DNA from: Bin94 sp965215535
GTDB lineage: Bacteria; Gemmatimonadota; Gemmatimonadetes; Longimicrobiales; Gaopeijiaceae
Reading direction: 5' to 3'
Assembly: GCA_965215535.1 (NCBI GenBank)
Contig: OZ244063.1
Span: forward strand, 1,984,001-2,048,000
Length of the DNA: 64,000 nucleotides
Shown here: positions 49,689 through 59,196 of the stretch, in pieces
How positions within the stretch are numbered: the first letter of the stretch is position 1
Layout: every line of letters begins with the position of its first letter
Made by a program: the position numbers and the translations under genes
Notes under the pieces: generated by a model
Databases searched by the model: none
Told to the model about the DNA's origin: nothing
Seen by the model: the letters and a program-made list of their open reading frames with translations, nothing else

Positions 49689-50810
49689 GTGCGGCGCATT
49701 CTCGTTCTGAATTGGCAGGACCGCGAAAATCCGCAGGCGGGAGGCGCCGAGGAGCATATCCACCAGGTCTTCGGACGGCTTGCAGCGCGTGGGTACGAAG
49801 TGACATTCCTGACCTCGGGATTTCGGGGATGCGCGCCCCGGGCGCAGCTTGACGGGATTGCCATTCACCGAACCGGCGGGCGCTACACCTTCTCTGCGGC
49901 TGCGCCCCTCTACTATCTGCGCCACCTGCAGCACGAACGCTGGGATGTGGTCGTGGATACGCTGAACAAGGTGCCGCTCTTCTCGCCCTTGTGGGTCTCC
50001 GCGCCGATTGTGCCCATGGTCCAGCACCTGTTCGGCACAACCGCATTTGCAGAAGCGCGCCTGCCGCTGGCGCTGGCGACCTGGCTTCTGGAGCGCCCGT
50101 TTCCCTCTGTGTACCGCAACCTGACTACGATCGCGATCTCGCACAGCACCCGCGCCGACCTGATCGCACGAGGACTCTGTGCTCCGATCGAGGTCATTCC
50201 GGTCGGGGTCGATTCGGCCCGCTTCACCCCCCACCCGCAGGGAAAGCGAACGCCGCAACCCTCGCTGCTCTATCTGGGGCGGCTGCAACGCTACAAGGGG
50301 GTGGATCTGCTGATGCGCGCGGTCGCCCTGCTCGGGGGTCGGGGTCTGGAGATCGACCTTTTCGTTGCCGGCACCGGAGATGCGCGCCCCGAGCTCGAAG
50401 GACTGGCCAGGGATCTGGGCCTTGGCGAGCGGGTTCGCTTCCTGGGCTTTGTGGACGACGACACGAAGCTCGATCTGATGCGCACCTCGTGGGTTCATGG
50501 CCTCGTGTCTCCCAAGGAGGGCTGGGGAATGACCGTGATCGAGGCTGGCGCCTGCGGCACCCCATCGGTGGCCAGCGACTCGCCCGGACTCTGCGAAGCC
50601 ATCCTGGACCGCAAGACCGGTCTTCTGGTTCGCCATGGCGATGTGGAGGCCCTTGCAGGGGCAATTCAGCGGCTGATTTCCGATTCGCGGCTGCGGGATC
50701 ACCTGGGCGCCGAGGCGCGTCGCTACGCCGAATCGCTTTCCTGGGACGAGATCAGCGTTGCGGTGGAGGAGGTGCTCCGGGCCGCCGCCACAGGCAGAGA
50801 TGCCACCTGA
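49689..50810 (+). CDS. Glycosyltransferase family 4 (373 aa)
   Basis: Retaining GT-B glycosyltransferase using a nucleotide sugar. N-terminal acceptor domain begins MRRILVLNWQDRENPQAGGAEEHIH (in pieces); the C-terminal donor domain shows LLYLGRLQRYKGVDLLMRA (about 198-216) and the E-x7-E motif in KEGWGMTVIEAGACG. Start GTG 49689 behind AGGGGTG. With the GDP-mannose dehydratase downstream it points to synthesis of a GDP-rhamnose/fucose-type polysaccharide. Target unknown. Confidence 0.87.
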   Translation: MRRILVLNWQDRENPQAGGAEEHIHQVFGRLAARGYEVTFLTSGFRGCAPRAQLDGIAIHRTGGRYTFSAAAPLYYLRHLQHERWDVVVDTLNKVPLFSPLWVSAPIVPMVQHLFGTTAFAEARLPLALATWLLERPFPSVYRNLTTIAISHSTRADLIARGLCAPIEVIPVGVDSARFTPHPQGKRTPQPSLLYLGRLQRYKGVDLLMRAVALLGGRGLEIDLFVAGTGDARPELEGLARDLGLGERVRFLGFVDDDTKLDLMRTSWVHGLVSPKEGWGMTVIEAGACGTPSVASDSPGLCEAILDRKTGLLVRHGDVEALAGAIQRLISDSRLRDHLGAEARRYAESLSWDEISVAVEEVLRAAATGRDAT

Positions 50811-51137
50811 ACAGATCAGGCCTCCGCCTCTTCATGGAGATGGGCGAGCGCCGCCGGAACGGCGCGCGATCCTCCATTGCGAAAAGATTGGCTGGGCGAT
50901 GGCGTTCGGGTAACCAACCGTTCGCCTTGTCAAGCGGTCCCCGCTCTTCATAGCTTACCCTTCCCGACCACCGGGGATCTGGGCCGGACTGTGCGATCTT
51001 TTGCATCCACCCTGCGGCTCGGCGCTGTGCCGCTCCCGGTGCGTGTCTCCCGACCCGTCTGCGGTGCCGTGATCCGCACTGGCGCCCCCCAACCCCCCTT
51101 CCCCTGCACGATTCCGCCTCTTTACCGGAGCGACCCC
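50811..51137. other. Intergenic region before gmd
   Basis: 327 bp without a supported gene between the glycosyltransferase and gmd, both plus strand. CGGAGC lies 7 bp before the gmd ATG. No hairpin terminator or repeat was recognised. Confidence 0.45.
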
Positions 51138-52154
51138 ATGACCGAGGACGTCACCCGCAAGGACAAAGGTGCCCGGACCGCGCTCATTACCGGCGTTCTC
51201 GGCATGGATGGTTCGCACCTCGCGGATTTTCTGCTCAATAAGGGCTACCGGGTCTATGGCCTGGCCAGGCGGTCGTCCCGCGAGGGCACGAGCAACGTTT
51301 CGCACCTTGAGGGCAATGCGCGCTTCTCGATTCTGGCCGGCGATCTGACCGATCAGAACTCGCTGGTTCGCGCGCTGAAGCTCGCCGAGCCCGACGAGGT
51401 GTACAATCTTGCCGCGCAGAGCTTTGTGGGCGAAAGCTGGAATACGCCCGAATACACGGGCAACGTAACCGGGCTGGGCGTGTTGCGAATGCTCGAGGCC
51501 GTTCGCGAGCATGGCAAGCCGGTTCGCTTCTATCAGGCGTCGTCTTCGGAGATGTTCGGTCAGATGACGGGCGTTCAGAGTTCATGCGATGAGGGCGATG
51601 CGCATCCCCCCCTCTTTCATCCGCGCTCTCCCTATGGCGTGGCCAAGCTCTATGGCCACTGGATCACCAGAAACTATCGCGAATCCTATGGAATGTTCGC
51701 CGTCTCCGGCATCCTCTTCAATCATGAATCGGAGCGTCGCGGCCCCGAGTTCGTCACCCGCAAGATTACGCGAGCCGTGGCCATGATTCATGCCGGGCGG
51801 GCCGACCACGTGGCGTTGGGCAATCTCGATGCAAAGCGCGATTGGGGGTATGCGCCGGATTATGTGGAGGCCATGTGGCTGATGCTGCAGCCCGACACTC
51901 CCCGGGATTATGTGGTGGCGACGGGTGTGACCCGCAGTGTGCGCGATTTCCTGAGCGCCGCCTTCAGCGTGATTGGCGTCGAGGACTGGTCGCCGCATGT
52001 ACGCATTGACCCGAGGTTTTTCCGCCCGGCCGAGGTGGATGTTCTGCGCGGCGATGCATCGCGCATCAGGCAGGATCTCGGGTGGGAGCCGAAGACGGCC
52101 TTCGAGGAGTGGGTGCGGCGCATGGTCAGGTGGGACATCGCGGACGTGGGATGA
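51138..52154 (+). CDS. gmd: GDP-mannose 4,6-dehydratase (338 aa)
   Basis: Converts GDP-D-mannose to GDP-4-keto-6-deoxymannose, entry to GDP-fucose, GDP-rhamnose or perosamine. SDR motifs: TGVLGMDGSHLA (glycine loop, ~17-28), SSSEMFG with catalytic serine/threonine and glutamate, YGVAKLYG (Tyr-x3-Lys), then NHESERRGPEFVTRKI, the Gmd signature. ATG 51138 is used; the open frame upstream is not Gmd-like. The stop overlaps the barrel gene start (ATGA). No fcl/rmd reductase is adjacent. Confidence 0.93.
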   Translation: MTEDVTRKDKGARTALITGVLGMDGSHLADFLLNKGYRVYGLARRSSREGTSNVSHLEGNARFSILAGDLTDQNSLVRALKLAEPDEVYNLAAQSFVGESWNTPEYTGNVTGLGVLRMLEAVREHGKPVRFYQASSSEMFGQMTGVQSSCDEGDAHPPLFHPRSPYGVAKLYGHWITRNYRESYGMFAVSGILFNHESERRGPEFVTRKITRAVAMIHAGRADHVALGNLDAKRDWGYAPDYVEAMWLMLQPDTPRDYVVATGVTRSVRDFLSAAFSVIGVEDWSPHVRIDPRFFRPAEVDVLRGDASRIRQDLGWEPKTAFEEWVRRMVRWDIADVG

Positions 52155-52822
52155 GCGGATCGATGAGACCGAAGAGGCGGCTGCCGGGAGCGATGGCGTG
52201 GTCGCGGCGGGTCGGGCTGGTGGCTCTGATCTGTGCGCTGCCGGGGTGGCCCGGAGGGACGCTGGCGGCCCAGCTCTCGGTGTCGGTGGTTGGGGGTGTG
52301 TCGTTTTCGAGCTTTACCGGAAGCGGGGCGGTCGATGTCGTGTCCGGCGTCTCGCCGCTGGTCGGGGTCGCGAGCACGGTGTCGCTGAGCGAGACCCTGG
52401 CTCTGCGGCAGGAGCTCTACCTGGTGCGTAAGGGCGCGCAGGTCAATACCCGGCTGGGCGACTTCGACGCGGGACCCAACAAGGAGTTCTCGCTTCCGTA
52501 TCTGAAGGTTCCCCTCCTGGTGGAGTTGCGCACGGCACCCGGGGGACTGGTGCGGCCCCGGCTCTTCGGGGGAATTTCGACAGGGTTCCTGGTGAACTGC
52601 ACGCTGGAGGGGCAGGAGTGCGATCAGCTTCAGGAGATCAACTATCGCCAGGTGGATCTGGGGGTCGTGGTGGGTGGCGAGCTGGAATGGCAGAGATGGG
52701 CGCTTGGCACGCGCTACGAGGCGGGGGTGCGGGCTTTCGAGGTCTCCACGCCGGGTGGCGAGCTTTACAATGGCGCGCTGTCGATCACCCTTCGCTTTCA
52801 ACTCCGAAGAACTCCGCAATAA
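52151..52822 (+). CDS. PorT-like outer-membrane beta-barrel protein (223 aa)
   Basis: Signal peptide (VGLVALICALPGWPGGTLAAQ, in two parts, ~19-39), then eight or more amphipathic strands: LSVSVVGGVSFSSF, VASTVSLSETLALRQELYL, LKVPLLVELRT, RPRLFGGISTGFLV, VDLGVVVGGELEW and a terminal ALSITLRFQL. Matches small opacity/PorT-type barrels. Coupled to gmd by a 4-bp overlap. Its last 38 bp overlap the convergent ABC ATPase gene. Function unknown. Confidence 0.8.
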   Translation: MSGSMRPKRRLPGAMAWSRRVGLVALICALPGWPGGTLAAQLSVSVVGGVSFSSFTGSGAVDVVSGVSPLVGVASTVSLSETLALRQELYLVRKGAQVNTRLGDFDAGPNKEFSLPYLKVPLLVELRTAPGGLVRPRLFGGISTGFLVNCTLEGQECDQLQEINYRQVDLGVVVGGELEWQRWALGTRYEAGVRAFEVSTPGGELYNGALSITLRFQLRRTPQ

Positions 52823-53522
52823 AGGGGCTGCCCGGCGCGGCCGCCAATGCCGCCGGTTCACCGCTCTGCACAACCCGTCCCCCTTCGAGAACATAGGTGC
52901 GGGGTGTGCCCAGGGCATGGACGTCGCGCACATCGTGCGTCACCACAATTGCGGGATGCTGCCGCTCCCGGAGCCGCTGCGCCAGCGCTGTGCGCAACGT
53001 TCGCCGGGCGGCCGGGTCCATGGCGGCCAGGGGTTCGTCGAGCAGCAAAAGGGCGGGCCGGACGATGAGGGCGCGCGCAAGGGCCACTCTCTGCTTCTCG
53101 CCCCCCGAGAGGGTGGCCGGGTAGCGATTCGCCAGCCCTTCACACCCCACTTCGGCCAGGGCGTTTTGGGCCATCCAGCGGCGTTCGGCGCGCGATCGGG
53201 CAAGGGTGGCGGGCACCCCGAATGCCACATTGTCCGTTGCGGTGAGGTGCGGAAAGAGACCGTAGCCCTGCGGCACATACCCTGTTCGCCGCGCTTCGGG
53301 GGGGAGTGCAATGTTCCGGTCGGAATCGAAGAAAATCCTGTCATTCACCGCGATTCGTCCCGCCTGCGGCACGCGATCGCCCACAATTGTGCGCAGCAGC
53401 GTTGTCTTGCCCGACCCATTCGGACCGATGACCACAACCGGCGCAGCCTCGCCTTCCATGCAGACATCCAGACGAAAATCGCCGGCCCGGACCGCAACCT
53501 CGACCGACCAGGCGGGAGTCAT
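52785..53522 (-). CDS. ABC transporter ATP-binding protein, molybdate/sulfate type (245 aa)
   Basis: ATPase of an oxyanion importer. Walker A GPNGSGKT (~33-40), signature LSGGEKQRV (~138-146), Walker B LLLLDEPL followed by AAMDPAARRTL, switch histidine in VVTHD. The ModC-type C-terminal regulatory domain (TOBE/Di-MOP) is absent, so it is shorter than E. coli ModC (352). It overlaps the permease gene by ATGA and is the last gene of the ModABC-like operon. Confidence 0.86.
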   Translation of the reverse strand: MTPAWSVEVAVRAGDFRLDVCMEGEAAPVVVIGPNGSGKTTLLRTIVGDRVPQAGRIAVNDRIFFDSDRNIALPPEARRTGYVPQGYGLFPHLTATDNVAFGVPATLARSRAERRWMAQNALAEVGCEGLANRYPATLSGGEKQRVALARALIVRPALLLLDEPLAAMDPAARRTLRTALAQRLRERQHPAIVVTHDVRDVHALGTPRTYVLEGGRVVQSGEPAALAAAPGSPFIAEFFGVESEG

Positions 53523-54367
53523 GATCGGGCTCCCTTGTGAAATGATGTGGGACCGGGCGGCGGGCGGGTGCCGAGACGGCGGGCCAGCAGGGCGGGAATG
53601 GCGCGCAGAGGAATCAGGAGGAGGGCGCTTGCTCCGACCAGCGCAACCGCCAGCGCGATGGCAAGCCGGGTGTCGGTTTCCAGCGCCGTGTAGATTGCCA
53701 GCGGCATGGTCTGGGTGACGCTGGTGAAGTTGCCCGCAAAGAAAAGTGTGGCTCCGAACTCCCCCAGCGCCCGGGCCCAGGCCAGCGCGGCTCCCGCAAT
53801 CATGCCGGGCAGAGCAAGGGGTAGCACAATGCGCCGGAAGGCTCCGGTGGCCGACTCGCCGAGCGACCGGGCGACCAGGATCAGCTCGGGGTCGATGCGC
53901 CGGAAGGCGGCGGCGGCACCCTGAATGTAGAAGGGCGCCGCGACAACGATCTGTGCCAGAATCACCGCCGAGGTCGTAAAGGGAATGCGCATCCCGAGCG
54001 TTGCCAGAGCCGGACCCAGGAAGCCGTTGCGGCCGAATGTCTCAAGAAGTGCGATTCCCATGACCGCCGGCGGAACTACAATGGGAAGATCGACCAGAAG
54101 CTCGACCGTGCGCGAGGCGCGTCCCGGGCGGGTTGCCAGCCACCATGCGACCGGCGTTCCCGCCAGCACAATGATCGCAACCGTGACAAGGGTTGTGCGC
54201 GCGCTCAGCCAGAGGGCCGGCAGAAAGATCGGGTGGCGCGCGCCGGCTGCAATGTCGGTGGGCGACGAAGCCCAGCCCAGCGCGACGATGGGCAGCGCAA
54301 GGAGAACCAGCATGGGGAGGGCGGCCAGGGGGGTGGCGCGCACCGAAGGGAGACGAAGGGGGGTCAC
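53519..54367 (-). CDS. modB: ModB-like molybdate ABC transporter permease (282 aa)
   Basis: Inner-membrane channel with about six hydrophobic segments and the BPD_transp_1 loop EFGATLFFAGNF (in ALGEFGATLFFAG, about 205-217), which is the ModB/CysU signature. LPIVVPPAVMGIALLETFG precedes it. Start GTG 54367 overlaps the modA stop (GTGA); the frame upstream is modA. Molybdate is the likely substrate; tungstate and sulfate are alternatives. Confidence 0.86.
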   Translation of the reverse strand: MTPLRLPSVRATPLAALPMLVLLALPIVALGWASSPTDIAAGARHPIFLPALWLSARTTLVTVAIIVLAGTPVAWWLATRPGRASRTVELLVDLPIVVPPAVMGIALLETFGRNGFLGPALATLGMRIPFTTSAVILAQIVVAAPFYIQGAAAAFRRIDPELILVARSLGESATGAFRRIVLPLALPGMIAGAALAWARALGEFGATLFFAGNFTSVTQTMPLAIYTALETDTRLAIALAVALVGASALLLIPLRAIPALLARRLGTRPPPGPTSFHKGARS

Positions 54368-55233
54368 TCGCGCGCCGGGAGACTGGGGGGCAGGGTGACT
54401 GCGTGGCCGGTGGCGAGGAATCCGTGCCGGGCGAGGAGGGCGCGGCCCCGGGACGACATCGCAAACGCCATCCACTGTCTTGCCGCCCTGGCGTTCCCGG
54501 CATCCTCCACGACCCCGATCAGGTAGCGCGCGCGCACACGGGCGCCATAGGGCACCTCGACCACCCTGACCGGAGTCTGAAGGGCATCGGTGCGGTAGAC
54601 GAATGTGGCGTCGGCCTCGCCCATCTCGACCTTGGCGCGCAGTTGGCGCACGTTGCTCTCGTGCGAAACCACGCGGTCAAGCACGGCGCGGGCGAAGCCG
54701 GGGCGTCCCTCTTCCTCGGCCCGGCGCAAAATCTGGCGCGCATAGTTTCCCACCGGTACGCCCGGCGATCCCAGAACCAGTCGTTCGGCCCGAACCAGAT
54801 CGGCAAATCCCTCGATTCCAGCCGGATTCGATTGGGGTACAATCACCACGAGCTCGTTTTCTGCCAGAAGCTGCGAAGCGCGCACCCGCCCGGCACGCTC
54901 CAGCGCTCTCATCTGCTCCGGATCCGCCGAGGCGAAGAGGTCGGCGGGCGCACCCTGCTCGATCTGGGTTCTGAGCACCTGGCTGCCCGCAAAGACAGGC
55001 ACGACCTCGATGTCGGGGTGAAGCGCCTCGAAGGTTGCGGCCATCTCGCCAAAGGCATCGGTGAGGGAAGAGGCGGCAAAGATGCGAAGCGGCTGCCGAT
55101 CCGGGCCCGCAGGTGCGCAGGCGCCCGCCCCCAGGAGAGTCGCCGCCGGAAGCGCCGCAAGCACGGCCCGCCGCACTCTCTGCGGCCTGCCCGCAGCGAA
55201 GAAGGCAGCCCTTTCAGGAAGGCAGGCCGGCAT
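54364..55233 (-). CDS. modA: ModA-like molybdate-binding lipoprotein (289 aa)
   Basis: Substrate-binding protein. A hydrophobic run ends in the lipobox-like GAGAC (~residue 39), then PLRIFAASSLTDAFGEMAATFEAL, a match to ModA with the two anion-binding serines. QGAPADLFASADPEQM and GEADATFVYRTD are further family motifs. The start is uncertain: ATG 55233 gives a long arginine-containing n-region without Shine-Dalgarno; a GTG about 19 codons later is possible. First gene of the importer operon. Confidence 0.84.
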   Translation of the reverse strand: MPACLPERAAFFAAGRPQRVRRAVLAALPAATLLGAGACAPAGPDRQPLRIFAASSLTDAFGEMAATFEALHPDIEVVPVFAGSQVLRTQIEQGAPADLFASADPEQMRALERAGRVRASQLLAENELVVIVPQSNPAGIEGFADLVRAERLVLGSPGVPVGNYARQILRRAEEEGRPGFARAVLDRVVSHESNVRQLRAKVEMGEADATFVYRTDALQTPVRVVEVPYGARVRARYLIGVVEDAGNARAARQWMAFAMSSRGRALLARHGFLATGHAVTLPPSLPARE

Positions 55234-55354
55234 TCGCGCGCCGACAGTCGCCCACTCGCCCGGAGAGGTCGATCCTGTGCCGCCGCCCGCCCCCCCGGCA
55301 GAACCGGACACCCTTCCTCTGTTCGCGCTGATCTGCACCGGCAGGGTGCCCTGG

Positions 55355-56011
55355 CTATCCGAAGTGGGGACGAATGGCCTGGGCGAGCGAGGTCTCGATC
55401 TCCCACACGGCGTCGGTCACTGCGCGACCGATCAGATCGAGTTCGCGAAGGTGGCGAATTCGCGGCATGACATGCTGGAATTCGCGCCGTGAGAGGATGT
55501 GTCGCAAAATCCCGCAGGCATCGGTCAGGCAGATGATGACCACATCGCGCGGAGTGGGAATCATCTCGCTGAAGAGAAGCTCCATAAGGCGCAGCTTGAC
55601 TTCGCGCTCGGCGGTTCCCTGATCGGCGACAGGGTAGCGGCGCGAACGAAACACCCAGAGGAAGCGGTCTTCGCGACGCTCCAGAATTCCCCGCTCGACG
55701 AGTCTCTGCACGGCGGCGCTCCGGGTCTCTTCGGCCCGGGCTGCGGCGCGCTCCACCCAATAGCGGGCGTCGTGCGGCTCCTTTTCGGAGGCGATCTCGG
55801 CCAGCATGGGATCCAGCAGGATGTCGCCCAGCGGGGTCGCATCGACGAGCATCAGCGTTTTCGGATCGGTGTCGATTCGATCTTCCAGCGCCAGGTCCAT
55901 CAGAACGGCGCCGCCCAGCGCATAGCGCAGAGACCAGTCGGGAACGCGCAGAAACTTTCCCTCCTCGTCGTCCATGAGAAGCAGCATGACCTCTTCGGCA
56001 AATCGCAACAT
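55355..56011 (-). CDS. GPP34 (GOLPH3-like) domain protein (218 aa)
   Basis: Begins MLRFAEEVMLLLMDDEEGKF, then WSLRYALGGAVLMDLALEDRI, the conserved helices of the GPP34 family whose eukaryotic members bind phosphatidylinositol 4-phosphate. Bacterial members are known, especially in actinobacteria and some others; their ligand is unsettled. Internal features: ERGILERREDRFLWVFRSRRYP near 120-141 and a helical C-terminus. The ATG at 56011 is chosen as family start; the frame is open further upstream. 117 bp from the modA start. Confidence 0.82.
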   Translation of the reverse strand: MLRFAEEVMLLLMDDEEGKFLRVPDWSLRYALGGAVLMDLALEDRIDTDPKTLMLVDATPLGDILLDPMLAEIASEKEPHDARYWVERAAARAEETRSAAVQRLVERGILERREDRFLWVFRSRRYPVADQGTAEREVKLRLMELLFSEMIPTPRDVVIICLTDACGILRHILSRREFQHVMPRIRHLRELDLIGRAVTDAVWEIETSLAQAIRPHFG

Positions 56012-56102
56012 GAGTGTATCCGGGTTCAGGGGTGGTGACGGCGATCGATTGTGACGCTGCCGGATGCGCGTTCGTCGATCGATCGGAAGATATTGAATCC
56101 GA

Positions 56103-57314
56103 TCAGAAGATATTGGCTTCGCGGGGAACTCCAACCGTATCGAACCTTCCATGACGAAAGGCGGTCGCGTCAAGGGTGCCGGTCCGTCCGTCGGCGATCA
56201 GCTCGGCCACGCAGAGCCCGGTGGCCGGTGCGTGCATGATTCCATGACCCGAAAAGCCGCAGGCGTCCACCCAGCGCGAGGCGTCGGGGTGCAGGCCGAT
56301 CACCGGATTGTGGTCGGGGGTGACGCCATAGTATCCCCACCAGCTTCCGCCGCGATCCACACCCAGATCTTCCCACCAGGGAAAGCGGGTGACGCCGGCC
56401 AGGAGAACCTCTTCCAGCCAGTCCCAGTCCACTCCTTCGGTGAAGCCATCGTCGTCGTGGGTGTCGCGGCCAAAGAGAATCCGGTCGCCCTCGCTGCGCA
56501 GATAGACGCCGGTGGCCAGATCAATGGTCATCGGATAGACGCGGCTGTCGGCGATCGGACCACTGAGGAAGATCTGAATGCGCTTTGGCCGCACCGGCAC
56601 CTCTAGTCCGGCCAACTGCCCCACCAGTCCCGACCAGGCTCCCGCCGCATTGACGATATGACTGCACGAGAAGACGCTCCTGTCGCACACAATGCGCCAG
56701 CTCCCGGGTGTGCGCTCGATGCCGGTGACGCGGGTGTCGAAGTGGCAGGCGACTCCCTGCGCGCGCGCCATCGATATCCATGCGTGTGTGGCCAGGTGCG
56801 GATCGATCACGCCATCCAGGGGGCCGTAGGTGGCGCCGGCCAGACCTCCGGTGGCGAGGGGCAGGAAGCGCTCGACATCGTCAGGAGCCAGAACCTCGAC
56901 AGTTGCGCCCTGGGTCCGTTGCCGCGCAACAGCATCGAGGTGGGCGTCCCAGCGCTCAGGGGGAACCAGAAGCAGGTAGCCGATGTCGCGGTAGCCGATC
57001 TCGAAGCCGTGACGGTCGCGAAAGTCCCTGTACAGGGGCAGCGAATGCATGGAAAAGGCGATATTGGCATCGGTGGTGAACTGGACCCGCACGCCGGCCG
57101 CGCTTCGTCCGGTCGAACCCAGTGCAGGCGCCCCTTCGCGTTCGACCACGGCTACCGACAGCCCGCGCTCGGCAAGGTGGAATGCACAGGATGCGCCCAC
57201 GATTCCGGCTCCGATCACCACAACATCGGCTGTGTGTCTGCCATGCGACCGCTCTCGTTCCGGCGATCCGGCGGAAATGGCAAGACCGGCTTCGGGCGTC
57301 TCGTGCACCGCCAT
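56103..57314 (-). CDS. FAD-dependent amino-acid/sarcosine-oxidase-like oxidoreductase (403 aa)
   Basis: DAO-fold flavoenzyme. After a ~28-residue extension, VVVIGAGIVGASCAFHLAERG (about 30-50) is the FAD dinucleotide motif; STGRSAAGVRVQF follows. HIVNAAGAWSG and, near the end, GFSGHGIMHAPATG are the second FAD contact and active-site region. Oxidises secondary or primary amines of amino acids, delivering electrons to O2 or an acceptor. ATG 57314 lies 4 bp after the serine hydrolase stop. Substrate unknown. Confidence 0.86.
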   Translation of the reverse strand: MAVHETPEAGLAISAGSPERERSHGRHTADVVVIGAGIVGASCAFHLAERGLSVAVVEREGAPALGSTGRSAAGVRVQFTTDANIAFSMHSLPLYRDFRDRHGFEIGYRDIGYLLLVPPERWDAHLDAVARQRTQGATVEVLAPDDVERFLPLATGGLAGATYGPLDGVIDPHLATHAWISMARAQGVACHFDTRVTGIERTPGSWRIVCDRSVFSCSHIVNAAGAWSGLVGQLAGLEVPVRPKRIQIFLSGPIADSRVYPMTIDLATGVYLRSEGDRILFGRDTHDDDGFTEGVDWDWLEEVLLAGVTRFPWWEDLGVDRGGSWWGYYGVTPDHNPVIGLHPDASRWVDACGFSGHGIMHAPATGLCVAELIADGRTGTLDATAFRHGRFDTVGVPREANIF

Positions 57315-57318
57315 CCGC

Positions 57319-58821
57319 CTACTGCCGCCGGAAGGGAATGCTGCCCTCGATTTCGGCGTGCAGAATCGTCGGGCTGCCATCGGTGCCGATCTCGAAGCGC
57401 AGAAACTCGCCGCCCTCGGCCATGCCCCCCCAGCGGACGCGGAAGGTGTCGTAGTGCCAGTGTGTGAGCATTCCCGCAAATCCGTCGCCAAAGGTTGCCC
57501 GCAGGGTTCCCGCCTCTTCAACAACAACAATTTCGCCATACATGGCATTGTGGTAACTGCCCGCGTACTCGGCGAGCGGGAGTGTGGGACTGGTTTCCGC
57601 CACCCGGCCTTGCTCGATCTCTTCAGCACGCGCCCGGGCCTGTTCTTCGAGGTCGCGCTGACGCGCCAGCATGGTTTCGTGCCAGGGTGAGCCGCCGCCC
57701 CCCTCCAGCCGATCAATAATGCGGTGCGAGAGAGCGGAGGTAAATGTATTGGCGCCATTCAGGTTGGTCAAAATCACAATTCCGTAGTTGCGCCGCGGCA
57801 CAAATCCCGCAAAGGCGGTCATTCCGTCGATATTGCCTCCATGACTGACCAGGGTCATGTCGCGGTAGCTGCTCAGAAACCACCCCAGACCGTAGGCCAG
57901 AAGGTCCGACTCGGGAAAGATCAGCGCCCAGCCTTCCGTTTTGCGCACAATCATCTGGCCGGTCCGGGTTTCTTCGATGGCTTCTTCCGAGATCAGCCGT
58001 TCTCCCTCGAATGCGCCGCCGCCGAGCTGCAATCGAATCCACCGGGCCATCTGCAACGCGCTCGAATTGATCGATCCCGCCGGTCCCACGTTATCGATAT
58101 TGCGATAGGGAATTGCCTCGACACTTCCATCCATGCGCACAACATGCGGCGTGGCTACGTTGTCGAGCCGGTTCAGCGATTCCAGCCGGGTGGTGCTGCG
58201 CGTCATCTGCAGGGGACGAAAGATGCGACTGGCCATAAAATCATTCCAGCTCATTCCTGCGATTGTTTCAATAATCCGACCGGCTGCAATCCAGGTTGTA
58301 TTGTTGTACTGAAAGGTGGATCTGAGCGGCAGGGCAACCGGTTGATGACGAAGCTGGTGGAGGATCTCCTCGGGGCTGCGCCCGCTTGCATACCAAAGGC
58401 GGTCGCCGCGCATGAGTCCGGTGTTGTGACTCATGAGGTCGCGAATGCGCAGATCGCGGGTAATGTAGGGATCGCTGAGGCGGAAGTCGGGCAGATGATC
58501 GCTGACCGGGTCGTCCCAGCCGATTCCGCCCTCATCGATGAGCATGGCCATGGCGGCCGAGGTGAAGGCCTTGGAGGTCGATCCGATGGCAAAGACCGTA
58601 TGCGCATCCACCGGATCGGTTCCGCCGATTTCGCGCACCCCGAATCCCTCTGCAAAGGCAATCCGATCGTCCTGCACCACAACGACCGCCACCCCGGGAA
58701 TGGCCCAGTCGTGCCGCATGCGCTCGATCTCGGCGGCGAGTCCGTCCAGCTCCTGCTGCGCTGCGGCGGCAGAGCCAAGGGAGAGCACAAGAAGAAGGAC
58801 CGGGAGGAGCGGGTTCCGCAT
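57319..58821 (-). CDS. Secreted beta-lactamase-fold serine hydrolase (500 aa)
   Basis: Signal peptide (LPVLLLVLSLGSAAAA, ~5-20). Class C-like motifs: S80-T-S-K83 (nucleophile and lysine), a YNN triad within FQYNNTTW, and SHGGNIDG. The ~120-residue C-terminal part (PLAEYAGSYHNAMYGEIVV) is the beta-barrel extension common to DUF3471-type members. It hydrolyses esters or D-amino-acid peptides in the periplasm; antibiotic resistance is not implied. It is followed, 4 bp later, by the flavin oxidase gene. Confidence 0.87.
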   Translation of the reverse strand: MRNPLLPVLLLVLSLGSAAAAQQELDGLAAEIERMRHDWAIPGVAVVVVQDDRIAFAEGFGVREIGGTDPVDAHTVFAIGSTSKAFTSAAMAMLIDEGGIGWDDPVSDHLPDFRLSDPYITRDLRIRDLMSHNTGLMRGDRLWYASGRSPEEILHQLRHQPVALPLRSTFQYNNTTWIAAGRIIETIAGMSWNDFMASRIFRPLQMTRSTTRLESLNRLDNVATPHVVRMDGSVEAIPYRNIDNVGPAGSINSSALQMARWIRLQLGGGAFEGERLISEEAIEETRTGQMIVRKTEGWALIFPESDLLAYGLGWFLSSYRDMTLVSHGGNIDGMTAFAGFVPRRNYGIVILTNLNGANTFTSALSHRIIDRLEGGGGSPWHETMLARQRDLEEQARARAEEIEQGRVAETSPTLPLAEYAGSYHNAMYGEIVVVEEAGTLRATFGDGFAGMLTHWHYDTFRVRWGGMAEGGEFLRFEIGTDGSPTILHAEIEGSIPFRRQ

Positions 58822-59196
58822 GGATACAATGACTCCGTGTTGAGGTGCCGGGAGGGACGGGCTGTTCGCTGACCCTTATCTCCCCTTTCACTGGGTTGTG
58901 GGTGTGAAGGAAGGGGAACAAGAATGAATGTGCACAGGCGCCCGCTTGCCGGGAACCCCCCCCGGTGCCGCGCAGGAACTCCCCGGCGGCATTCCATCCG
59001 GTCTGGACCGTTGCGCTCTTTGTCGTGCTCCGGCGGTCCGGCAGCGCAACCGAGGTCTCGAACCCCGGCAACAAGTCATGGAAAGGTTACAGGAAGGGGA
59101 TGTAGCGCCGCCGCGCCGGAAAAGCCCCTCGACTACTCCACGCACACGGCCTGGGCGCGGGCCGGCACCAAGCCTCTGCTGCCGGGAGAGGTACCG
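58822..59196. other. Intergenic region upstream of the serine hydrolase
   Basis: 375 bp between the serine hydrolase start and the stop of the propeller pseudogene, both minus strand. Only short GC-rich frames; no convincing gene, hairpin terminator or repeat. It presumably holds the hydrolase promoter. Confidence 0.45.
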
